NCBI RefSeq assembly: GCF_019459305.1
Contig: NZ_JAIBES010000087.1
Coordinates: 1-32,890 of the forward strand
Origin: Sphingopyxis sp.
GTDB taxonomy: Bacteria; Pseudomonadota; Alphaproteobacteria; Sphingomonadales; Sphingomonadaceae
Direction: 5' to 3'
DNA: 32,890 bases
Positions 13,686-19,318 of this stretch are shown in pieces. A program made the position numbers and the translations under genes. Within the stretch, counting starts at the first letter, position 1, and every line of letters begins with the position of its first letter. The notes below the pieces were generated by a model. That model ran no database searches and was not told the origin of the DNA. It saw nothing but the letters and a program-made list of their open reading frames with translations.

Positions 13686-13889
13686 TCAGGCTCCAAACCC
13701 GGCATCGACGCGATCGATAACGCGCCAGCCGGTCGCCTCGCTGAAAAGGCGGGCCGCATAAAGGGCCGCGCCATGGTTTGCGTGATGTGAGGGCGGAAAC
13801 GGACGATCGAATCTGGTGCTGGGCGACGATACGGCGACCTCAAATCCCTTGCGGTCCCGCCGGACCTCAATTTGCGGCACCGCGATCAT
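13686..13889 (-). CDS. Hypothetical protein, 67 aa
   Basis: The start at ATG 13889 is set by the ATGA overlap with the upstream stop. The protein 'MIAVPQIEVRRDRKGFEVAVSSPSTRFDRPFPPSHHANHGAALYAARLFSEATGWRVIDRV' looks like a beta hairpin followed by a helix ('AALYAARLFSEATG') and a strand, the dsRBD-like or 'GY...A...A..L....GW.V' arrangement seen in small phage proteins. It is the last gene in the first leftward chain after the early promoter. Function unknown. Confidence 0.65.
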   Translation of the reverse strand: MIAVPQIEVRRDRKGFEVAVSSPSTRFDRPFPPSHHANHGAALYAARLFSEATGWRVIDRVDAGFGA

Positions 13890-14146
13890 GGCGTCGGAGA
13901 CCATTTGTGCGCGAGGTAAACGGGAATGCGCGCACGATATTCGCCATGATCGCCCGGCGCCGACCAATCGGTTTCGTCCCCATTCGGTTCTATGTCGCCT
14001 CCGCATTCAAGATCGGTATCGCCATCGATTTCATCGAGCCGATCAATGGCGGATTGCGCAATTTGGGTGAGAAGTGATCGACCCACCGCGTGAATGTTTG
14101 CGAGCAATATGTTAGCGGCGGCCTCAACCTCGGCGGGGCGGATCAT
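13886..14146 (-). CDS. Hypothetical protein, 86 aa
   Basis: ATG 14146 overlaps the upstream stop (ATGA); the frame is open to 14188 but the extra residues lie inside the upstream gene. The product has a helical first half ('PAEVEAAANILLANIHAVGRSLLTQIAQSAIDRLDEI') and an acidic, Gly-rich second half ending 'YRARIPVYLAHKWSPTP'. No motif is recognised. It belongs to the coupled chain starting at 15053. Confidence 0.65.
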   Translation of the reverse strand: MIRPAEVEAAANILLANIHAVGRSLLTQIAQSAIDRLDEIDGDTDLECGGDIEPNGDETDWSAPGDHGEYRARIPVYLAHKWSPTP

Positions 14147-14673
14147 TTCTGCCTCCCTGACATTGCATCGTTGTAGGGACGTAGCCAATCAGGCTCGTAT
14201 TTAAGTATGGCCCGCAGCTCGTCGTCAGGAGGGTTCGCAGAGACGCGATCGGGAGCGTGGATGCCCACGACGCGGCCCAATATCTTCTCGGTCATGTACT
14301 TTAGTTCAAGCGGACCGTCGGACATTTCAACGACACCGCGGCGGCGCTGGCCGGGGCTTTTTGCCCACCATCGGACTTCGCCATCACTCCCATTCTTGCT
14401 GTAGACGACGTCGATTGAGCGAACGCGCTTCTCGCGGCCGTAGAAGGTCGTTCCGGCGCTCTGCTCGACCAGATACCAGCCGCCGCTTTCGGGGTATAAC
14501 AGGGGCTGATCGGTAACGACCGCGACCTCGCCGGGCGCGATCAGCGGCAAGCATCCGGTGTCGGTGACGGCGTGGGCGGCGAATTCGGGCGGAATGCTCG
14601 CGAAGAGGCGAAGGCTTGGCATCGCTACAGGTGCCATCGGCTGAACATTGCGGAGTTCTAGTGCGCGGGTCAT
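14143..14673 (-). CDS. Hypothetical protein with a weak S24/LexA-like segment, 176 aa
   Basis: ATG 14673 overlaps the upstream stop (ATGA). The segment 'TDTGCLPLIAPGEVAVVTDQPLLYPESGGWYLVEQ' resembles the beta core of S24 peptidase folds ('..C..P.I..GD.V.VD....P..G..Y.V'), but no catalytic Ser-Lys pair can be assigned. A later part is basic ('KSPGQRRRGVVEMSDGPLELKYMTEKILGRVVGIH') and the C-terminus reads 'AILKYEPDWLRPYNDAMSG'. It may be a repressor-like or structural protein of the early operon; I treat the fold as a suggestion only. Confidence 0.65.
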   Translation of the reverse strand: MTRALELRNVQPMAPVAMPSLRLFASIPPEFAAHAVTDTGCLPLIAPGEVAVVTDQPLLYPESGGWYLVEQSAGTTFYGREKRVRSIDVVYSKNGSDGEVRWWAKSPGQRRRGVVEMSDGPLELKYMTEKILGRVVGIHAPDRVSANPPDDELRAILKYEPDWLRPYNDAMSGRQK

Positions 14674-15053
14674 GCGATATTTCCCTGGCGGCCGACGAAA
14701 GAGCGGAGACCATGTGAATGCATGTGAGCCTTCACCGCAGCAGCGCCGCAGGGCATCGCCTCGAGCAGATCGAGCAGGGCTAACATTTTGCCGTCATAGG
14801 CATTGCGGCGGAAGCTGGCAGACTCGTCGCGCAGAGCATCCGGCCAATCTGCCGGTGGCTCCGCATATTCGGGACTGCCCCAATATTCCGGTCTCCAAAA
14901 GCCGCCGCTGCCGTCACGATTGATCTGCACCGCCCCGCCGGCATCGGTCCATTTCTGCAGCCACGTCGCTGCAAAAATGTCGAGGCCGGGCGCAAGCTCG
15001 TCGGGAATCTGTGTCGCGCCCGAGCTTCCGGCGCTATCGGTATTATCAGCCAT
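14670..15053 (-). CDS. Hypothetical protein, first gene of the leftward early operon, 127 aa
   Basis: A strong AGGAG site lies 8 bases ahead of ATG 15053, about 90 bases downstream of the predicted leftward transcription start. The product contains 'GLDIFAATWLQKWTDAGGAVQINRDGSGGFWRPEYWG', similar in style to the 65-aa protein at 10356-10553, then acidic and helical parts ending in 'AAAVKAHMHSHGLRSFVGRQGN'. As the first gene from the repressible promoter it would be expressed immediately on induction. Function unknown. Confidence 0.7.
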   Translation of the reverse strand: MADNTDSAGSSGATQIPDELAPGLDIFAATWLQKWTDAGGAVQINRDGSGGFWRPEYWGSPEYAEPPADWPDALRDESASFRRNAYDGKMLALLDLLEAMPCGAAAVKAHMHSHGLRSFVGRQGNIA

Positions 15054-15139
15054 GTGTTCGACTCCTAGTAGTCGGTGGTGGTTAGGGCCGGGGCGGAGGG
15101 TGCAACCAACGCTCTGGCCCGACTTAGGCGTCTCCCAAG

Positions 15140-15202
15140 TGATAACATAATTATCATTTTCAACGAGGTTGCGTCAAGCGCAAATTGGTAATAGAGTTAC
15201 CA
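15140..15202. promoter_or_regulatory. Paired phage operators TGRTAA-N5-TTAYCA at the early control region
   Basis: The first dyad is TGATAA-CATAA-TTATCA (15140-15156), the second TGGTAA-TAGAG-TTACCA (15186-15202). Both have perfect 6-bp arms and a 5-bp spacer, with centres 46 bases apart. The first overlaps the -10 of the leftward promoter and the second overlaps a possible rightward -10 (TAGAGT, 15192-15197, paired with TTGCGT at 15169-15174). This is the arrangement expected for a lysogeny switch. The XRE protein at 15603-15821 is the natural candidate to bind. Confidence 0.75.
15150..15177 (-). promoter_or_regulatory. Leftward early promoter
   Basis: On the minus strand TTGACG (15177-15172), a 16-base spacer, then GATAAT (15155-15150); five of six bases match in each box. 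The -10 lies inside the first operator. Transcription would begin near 15143 and leave a leader of about 90 bases before the AGGAG/ATG of the first early gene. Confidence 0.65.
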
Positions 15203-15204
15203 CC

Positions 15205-15579
15205 ATGAAACGGGACATGGATTTGTTGCGCAAGTTGCTGCTTGCGGTGGAGGAGTCTCCAAAAGCCGCCCTGCAAAGGATGCCGGCGTTTGAAGGGTTC
15301 ACCGAGGATATAATTGCCGAGCACACGAGGTTAGCATTTGACGCGGGCTTGCTTGAGGGTGCCAGCTTAAAGCTGCTGAAGGGCCCGCCTCAGTTCGCCA
15401 ATATCTCGCTTACATGGAGCGGCCACGAGTTTCTGGAAAAAACCCGTGATCCTGAGATTTGGGAAAAAACGAAGACTGCGGCAGGCAAGGTCGGGTCATT
15501 TTCCCTTCCACTGATTATGGAAGTCGCTGCCGGCTACATGAAAGCTAAAGCGGCCGCTCTTGGCATTCCAATCCTTTAA
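15205..15579 (+). CDS. DUF2513 family protein, 124 aa
   Basis: The N-terminus 'MKRDMDLLRKLLLAVEESP' and the later 'LTWSGHEFLEKTRDPEIWEKTK' are the two hallmarks of DUF2513, with 'EHTRLAFDAGLLEG' between them; the C-terminal helix ('LSLPLIMEVAAGYMKAKAAALGI' in outline) completes the family pattern. DUF2513 proteins are winged-helix-like and frequent in prophage control regions; their function is not known to me. The start is ATG 15205, three bases after the second operator. No Shine-Dalgarno is seen and the predicted -10 would put the transcript start almost at the ATG, so the mRNA may be leaderless. The XRE gene follows after 23 bases. Confidence 0.85.
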   Translation: MKRDMDLLRKLLLAVEESPKAALQRMPAFEGFTEDIIAEHTRLAFDAGLLEGASLKLLKGPPQFANISLTWSGHEFLEKTRDPEIWEKTKTAAGKVGSFSLPLIMEVAAGYMKAKAAALGIPIL

Positions 15580-15602
15580 CGACCCCGCGAACGGAACCAG
15601 AA

Positions 15603-15821
15603 ATGACGCCGACCCAATCAAAGATGGCCCGCGTGGGGCTGAAATGGACCACCGACGACCTGGCTGCAAAAGCAGCCGTGGGACGAATGACGGTGGCGCG
15701 CTTCGAGCGTGGCGATAGTGTCGCAGGATCATCAGTCGACAAAATGCGCGCTGCGCTCGAAGTGGCAGGCGCCGACTTTACGCGCAAGTCTGGCAAGGTC
15801 GGCGTAGTGGTGCCCGAGTGA
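15603..15821 (+). CDS. XRE-type HTH regulator, probable repressor, 72 aa
   Basis: The sequence 'MTPTQSKMARVGLKWTTDDLAAKAAVGRMTVARFERGDSVAGSSVDKMRAALEVAGADF' is a full XRE/Cro-type HTH of the short form frequent in alphaproteobacteria: helix 2 'TTDDLAAKAAV', helix 3 'RMTVARFERGD', and the terminal helix 'VDKMRAALEVAG'. The 'GW(S/T)..DLA..A.V...T..RFE.G' pattern is conserved. It lies downstream of the operator pair, in one direction with DUF2513, and is likely autoregulated. There is no separate cleavage domain, so induction is probably not by LexA-like self-cleavage. Confidence 0.85.
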   Translation: MTPTQSKMARVGLKWTTDDLAAKAAVGRMTVARFERGDSVAGSSVDKMRAALEVAGADFTRKSGKVGVVVPE

Positions 15822-15991
15822 GCAATGACCGGTCCCGATGGATGGTGGTCTTCTTCATCCTGCTCAGCGCGATCCCTTTGCAAGCTGCAGCGATGTGGAC
15901 TCATACTGAAACGTCGTGGCTCGACTGGCTTGTCCTCGCCTTTCTGGCCATCCTCGTCGTGGCGCACGTCGGATCCAAGGTGCCAGAGTAA
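15818..15991 (+). CDS. Small membrane protein with two hydrophobic helices, 57 aa
   Basis: The GTG at 15818 overlaps the XRE stop as GTGA, the same coupling used elsewhere in the element. The product has two hydrophobic segments: 'WMVVFFILLSAIPLQAAAMW' and 'WLDWLVLAFLAILVVAHV', separated by 'THTETS', with a short charged start (SNDRSR). It is thus a two-helix hairpin in the membrane. The coupling to the repressor gene suggests expression in the lysogenic state; superinfection exclusion is one possibility but not shown. It is too short for most ORF callers. The 189 bases after it, up to 16180, show no gene. Confidence 0.65.
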   Translation: MSNDRSRWMVVFFILLSAIPLQAAAMWTHTETSWLDWLVLAFLAILVVAHVGSKVPE

Positions 15992-16180
15992 CAAAATCGG
16001 CGCTTTCTCGCGTTGCGCGGGCAATCCTTTCGCTAGATTGTGGACGCGCTGGTCGGCCAAGTGTGAGACGTCATAGCCTCGGGGCGGAAGCTTGAGACTA
16101 CCCGCCCGCCAGCCTCTCCAGCGGCGGCATACATTGACTCAGGACTCGCCGTATGATTCAAGCTCGGTAGTGGGGGTGCT

Positions 16181-17035
16181 ATGACGGTCTGCGTCGCGGT
16201 GAAAGTTCATGACTGTATAGTCTTCGCCGCCGACAGCGCGTCGTCCCTTATCGATTCATCGCTCGAAGACGGCACGCCGCTGATCGCGAACGTGTACTCG
16301 CATGGCAACAAGGTCTTCAATCTGCGCAAAGGCCTGCCGATCGCAGCGATGACATGCGGAATGGGCAATATCGGTCCCGTGTCGATTAGCACCCTCGCGA
16401 AGGACCTCCGGGTTCGTCTCACTGATATCGCTGACGAATGGTACGTTGACCCTGAGGATTACACGATCGAGCAGGTCGTGGATCGCGCGCGTGAATTCTT
16501 CTTTGATGATCATTATCAAAAGCTCGAGAACAAGCCGACGGGCAACCATGAATTTCAGTTCTGGATTGCAGGCAATTGCTCAAAAGAAATGCACGGCGAA
16601 ATCTGGCGGATACGCATCGTGAACGGTGAATGTCCGGAGCCCGAACGCTTGGCCGGTAAAGATGAATTTGATGTCCTCTATGACGGTCAGCCGGAGGCAA
16701 TTAACCGGATCGTAAATGGCTACAGCCAGTTTCTTCCTCGGGCGCTGCTCGAGATTGGATTGCCGGAAGAGAACTTGGATTCAGTCCTGAGTCATATTGA
16801 AACACATACGCGTGCGCGGTTGATATCGCCTGCGATGCCGGTACAGGACGCAATCGCTCTAGCTGATTTCCTTGTGGAAACGACGAAGGCTTATGTGCGT
16901 TTTTCTCCCGGTGCTGATACTGTCGGCGGTGACACCGACATCTGCGTCGTAACGAAGCACGAAGGCTTTAAATGGATTCGTCGTAAGCACCATTTTGACC
17001 TTAGACTTAACCCTGTGGAGGCAAATCATGACTGA
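16181..17035 (+). CDS. Proteasome-beta/Anbu-like Ntn-hydrolase, 284 aa
   Basis: The first residues are M-T-V-C-V-A-V-K, so removal of Met would expose Thr1 as in proteasome beta subunits and Anbu. Counting from that Thr, 'VFAADSA' puts Asp at 17 as in the family, and the 'GNKVFNL' Lys (about 43) takes the place of Lys33 after a 10-residue insertion. Other fold marks are 'AAMTCGMGNIG', 'FWIAGNCSKEMHGEIWRIRIVNGE' (the 'iaGyd....iy.i...G' strand pair) and 'ADTVGGDTDICVV' (usual DxxSGG, here DxxGG). The protein is longer than the usual 200-240 residues because of helical insertions near 80-115 and 150-215. Self-cleavage may be unnecessary. It shares an 8-base overlap with the next gene and sits between phage control region and integrase, a usual place for cargo. 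Substrate unknown. Confidence 0.8.
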   Translation: MTVCVAVKVHDCIVFAADSASSLIDSSLEDGTPLIANVYSHGNKVFNLRKGLPIAAMTCGMGNIGPVSISTLAKDLRVRLTDIADEWYVDPEDYTIEQVVDRAREFFFDDHYQKLENKPTGNHEFQFWIAGNCSKEMHGEIWRIRIVNGECPEPERLAGKDEFDVLYDGQPEAINRIVNGYSQFLPRALLEIGLPEENLDSVLSHIETHTRARLISPAMPVQDAIALADFLVETTKAYVRFSPGADTVGGDTDICVVTKHEGFKWIRRKHHFDLRLNPVEANHD

Positions 17036-17195
17036 TAAGCCAGTGTCAGAGAATTCGCGGCCGAGGGTAGTTTTTGACCTTAAAATGCCGCGGTATGAAT
17101 ACCGGCAGGCCGATGGAGTTTCCCTGTCGGTCGACCGCAAGCGCTCGGCAGTCGCAAAGCCGCCAGCGAACTGTCTGGCTAACTTGCGCCCGTAA
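17028..17195 (+). CDS. Small protein coupled to the Ntn-hydrolase, 55 aa
   Basis: ATG 17028 lies inside the end of the hydrolase gene (8-base overlap) and is preceded by GGAGG (17017-17021) at a good distance, stronger than the hydrolase's own ribosome site. The product has a short basic/polar start, 'RVVFDLKMPRYEYRQADGVSLSVDRKRS' as probable beta strands and a basic C-terminus. It has no known motif. The overlap and the strong site suggest both proteins are made together and may act as a pair. The stop is three bases from the convergent integrase stop. Confidence 0.6.
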   Translation: MTDKPVSENSRPRVVFDLKMPRYEYRQADGVSLSVDRKRSAVAKPPANCLANLRP

Positions 17196-17197
17196 AA

Positions 17198-18430
17198 CTA
17201 GGCGCGAGCTTTTCCGCCAATGGGCACGACAATGCCGCCCTTGCGCAACTGGTCGAGATAATCCGACCACCATTGCGCCATTTTTACCCGTTCGTCCCAA
17301 TAGGGACTGCGATTATAGATCCCGCGCGCCTTGTCGGGATCGCCGTGCGACAGCGCCCGTTCAATCGCATCCGGATGCCATTTGCGAGATTCATTGAGCA
17401 GCGTTGAGGCAGTAGATCGAAAGCCGTGACCGGTCATTTCATCGTTGGAATATCCGAGGCGCCGCAGCCCGGCGTTGATTGTATTCTCGCTCATTGGCCG
17501 GGCGCGGGTCCGAACGCTTGGGAAGGCATAACCGGACGGTCCGGTAATCGAATGTAACTCGCGAAAGAGGCCGATTACTTGATGCGACAGGGGCACATTG
17601 TGGGGCTTTCTCATCTTGGTCTTCTCGGGCGGGATGCACCATACGGCCTCGTCCAGGTCTATTTCATCCCACCGCGCGTGCCTCAGTTCGCTCGGACGAA
17701 CGAAAACATGCGCAGCGATCTGCAAGGCTAGTCGCGTCACGCCTGCGCCCTGGCCGCCATATCCGTCGATTGCACGCAGCAACGCTCCGAGTTCCGGTTC
17801 CGCGATAATTGCAGCGTGACTGACGATTTTGCGCTTCTTCAATCCGCCGCGAAGATCGCGCGTTGGGTCAGACTTTAACCTGCCGCTTTGAACTGCGAAT
17901 CGGAAAACTGCGCCGGCGAGTTGCATTGTGCGATGAGCGCTTTCAATCTTACCCGCAGTTTGGATGCTATTCACTGCGGCATAGACGTCGATGCCTTCGA
18001 TCTCAGTGATTGGCATCCTCCACAGCGACGGACGCAAAAGCGATAACAGGTGTTCGCAGCGTTTCGCTGTCGAAGGCGCCCACGTTTGGTCTTCCTTTTG
18101 CTTGGCGATCATTTCAACCGCGATGGCGCCGAACGTATTGTCAGCCGAGATGCGAGAGCGCAGCTTGGTTTTGCGCTGCTCGATCGATGGATCCTTGCCG
18201 GCGGCGATCAACGAGCGGGCTTCGTCACGCCGCTTGCGAGCTTCGCCCAAAGAGACATCGGGGAAAGTGCCTAAGCCTAGCTTCTTTTCGCGGCCGTCTA
18301 TCCGGTACTTTAGCCGCCAGAGCTTACCGCCTGAGGGTTGGATCAGGAGAAACAGGCCCAAGGCATCACCCATTTTGTAGGGTTTTTCTCGCGGCTTGGC
18401 GTTCTGAATAGCGATCGACGTTAGCGGCAT
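17198..18430 (-). CDS. int: P4-type tyrosine integrase, 410 aa
   Basis: The N-terminal 90 residues form the arm-binding domain typical of P4-type integrases ('LTSIAIQNAKPREKPYKMGDALGLFLLI..SGGKLWRLKYRIDGREKKLGLGTFPDVSL'), then a SAM-like core-binding domain. The catalytic domain has R245 ('VRPSELR'), H335-x-x-R338 ('HGFR'), H362 ('LSHG') and the nucleophile Y372 ('IYNR'), so it looks active. ATG 18430 is a standard start for the family; the frame extends to 18562 through the repeat region upstream. It lies 197 bases from the tRNA-Gly 3' end and reads away from it, the normal arrangement when the tRNA carries the attachment site. Catalyses element integration and, with an excisionase, excision. 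Confidence 0.95.
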   Translation of the reverse strand: MPLTSIAIQNAKPREKPYKMGDALGLFLLIQPSGGKLWRLKYRIDGREKKLGLGTFPDVSLGEARKRRDEARSLIAAGKDPSIEQRKTKLRSRISADNTFGAIAVEMIAKQKEDQTWAPSTAKRCEHLLSLLRPSLWRMPITEIEGIDVYAAVNSIQTAGKIESAHRTMQLAGAVFRFAVQSGRLKSDPTRDLRGGLKKRKIVSHAAIIAEPELGALLRAIDGYGGQGAGVTRLALQIAAHVFVRPSELRHARWDEIDLDEAVWCIPPEKTKMRKPHNVPLSHQVIGLFRELHSITGPSGYAFPSVRTRARPMSENTINAGLRRLGYSNDEMTGHGFRSTASTLLNESRKWHPDAIERALSHGDPDKARGIYNRSPYWDERVKMAQWWSDYLDQLRKGGIVVPIGGKARA

Positions 18431-18451
18431 CCTGCAAAACCTTTCCCAATC

Positions 18452-18512
18452 TGGCCCCCGGCGCGGGGGGCCACGAGGCTGCCGATATCCAGGTGGCCCC
18501 ATATGTGGCCCC
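18452..18512. repeat. Four TGGCCCC/GGGGCCA repeats between integrase and tRNA (possible arm-type sites)
   Basis: TGGCCCC begins at 18452, 18494 and 18506, and the inverted copy GGGGCCA at 18467. They lie between the integrase start (18430) and the tRNA attachment site (18628), where integrase arm-binding sites are expected. The first two form a hairpin that could also affect integrase translation. Confidence 0.45.
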
Positions 18513-18627
18513 CGCTCATACCTGATTGCATTTGAATGCGGGCGAACGGATTGGATCAACAAACCCTTAAATACCGGGATTTTTTGAGGCCTGTAAAGGC
18601 AATTTCGAACAGATCGGAACAGGATTA

Positions 18628-18701
18628 TGGAGCGGGTGAAGGGAATCGAACCCTCGTCACTTGCTTGGGAAGCAAAAGCTCTACCATTGAGCTACACCCG
18701 C
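18628..18701 (-). tRNA. tRNA-Gly (anticodon CCC)
   Basis: On the minus strand: acceptor GCGGGTG pairs with CACCCGC; D-arm 'GCTCAATGGTAGAGC'; anticodon stem TTTGC/GCAAG with loop TTCCCAA, which places CCC at 34-36; T-arm 'GAGGGTTCGATTCCCTT'; encoded 3' TCCA. All stems fold and the total length is 74. It decodes GGG. The 3' end faces the integrase, so the element rebuilt the tRNA's 3' part on insertion. Confidence 0.95.
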
Positions 18702-18749
18702 TCGGCGCTGCGCGATTGGCACAGGTGGGGGCGGCGGTCAATATTCGTA

Positions 18750-19220
18750 TCAGCGCGTCGTTTCGCTGATTGTTTCCATCGCGACGAAGGTCGAGGTGCT
18801 GGCGACGTGTGGCAGGCTAGAGATTTTTTCGCCCAGGACGATGCGATAGCGGCGGATGTCGACGGTGCGGACCTTGAGCAGATAGTCGAAGCTGCTCGCG
18901 ATCATGTGGCATTCCTCGACCTCGGGAATCGCGCGCACCGCGGCGTTGAATTGTTTGAGCGCCGCCTCGCGGGTGTCCGACAGCTTCACCTCGGCAAATG
19001 CGACATGATCGAGTCCGACCTTGGCGGGATCGACGATCGCTGCAAAACCGGTGATCACGCCCTTTTCGACCAGCCGCCGGACGCGTTGCTGGCAGGGGGT
19101 CTTCGACAGGCCGACCTGCTGCGCGAGATCGGTGAAGGTGATGCGGCCGTCCTGGCGCAGAATCGCCAGGATTTTCCGGTCGAAATCGTCCAGATCGACT
19201 GCGAGGATCGCATTCTTCAT
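18750..19220 (-). CDS. putR: Lrp/AsnC-family regulator, probable PutR (proline catabolism), 156 aa
   Basis: An N-terminal winged HTH ('LDDFDRKILAILRQDGRITFTDLAQQVGLSKTPCQQRVRRLVEKGVITGFAAIVDPAKVGL') is followed by the RAM ligand-binding domain ('AFAEVKLSDTREAALKQFNAAVRAIPEVEECHMIASSFDYLLKVRTVDI'). Both match Lrp/AsnC, and the 'GLSKTPCQQRVRRLE' type helix fits the proline-responsive PutR branch. ATG 19220 has AGGTGA five bases upstream. It is divergent from putA with 98 bases between; in alphaproteobacteria such a regulator activates putA in the presence of proline. The gene symbol is inferred from context. Confidence 0.9.
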   Translation of the reverse strand: MKNAILAVDLDDFDRKILAILRQDGRITFTDLAQQVGLSKTPCQQRVRRLVEKGVITGFAAIVDPAKVGLDHVAFAEVKLSDTREAALKQFNAAVRAIPEVEECHMIASSFDYLLKVRTVDIRRYRIVLGEKISSLPHVASTSTFVAMETISETTR

Positions 19221-19260
19221 GCGAATCACCTAAAACTGGCCAAACAATAGGTCAAAAGAT

Positions 19261-19279
19261 AATTTCAGAAGTCGAAATT
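19261..19279. promoter_or_regulatory. Probable PutR/Lrp binding dyad upstream of putA
   Basis: AATTTC-N7-GAAATT, a perfect inverted repeat 40-58 bases upstream of the putA ATG and in the shared regulator/putA intergenic region. Its AT-rich arms and 19-bp length fit an Lrp-family site. It stands out in otherwise GC-rich DNA. Confidence 0.55.
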
Positions 19280-19318
19280 CAGTCGGATCGCCGACCGATC
19301 CTGCGATATGGTGCGGCC

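Larger units (their letters stand above)
1..18650. mobile_element. Phage-like integrative element (prophage or relic), left end outside window
   Basis: The stretch from the left edge to the tRNA-Gly 3' end carries a tyrosine integrase beside the tRNA, a DUF2513 plus XRE repressor control region, excisionase-type HTH proteins, a DnaB-N/RecA-like replication ATPase, an HNH/AP2 protein and a phage structural protein (DUF6441 type) cut by the edge. Most genes are short unknowns with 4-nt ATGA or GTGA overlaps, which is typical of phage early operons. The right boundary is placed in the 3' part of the tRNA by analogy with other P4-type integrases; the exact core cannot be fixed because the second attachment site is not in view. 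No terminase, capsid or portal gene is visible, so it may be a whole prophage cut by the window or a degraded element. Confidence 0.8.

Noticed and set aside
15825..16076. 83-codon ORF just after the XRE gene
   Set aside because: The sequence is Ser/Cys/Arg-rich and out of frame with the 57-aa membrane protein, which has a GTGA overlap and two clean hydrophobic helices.
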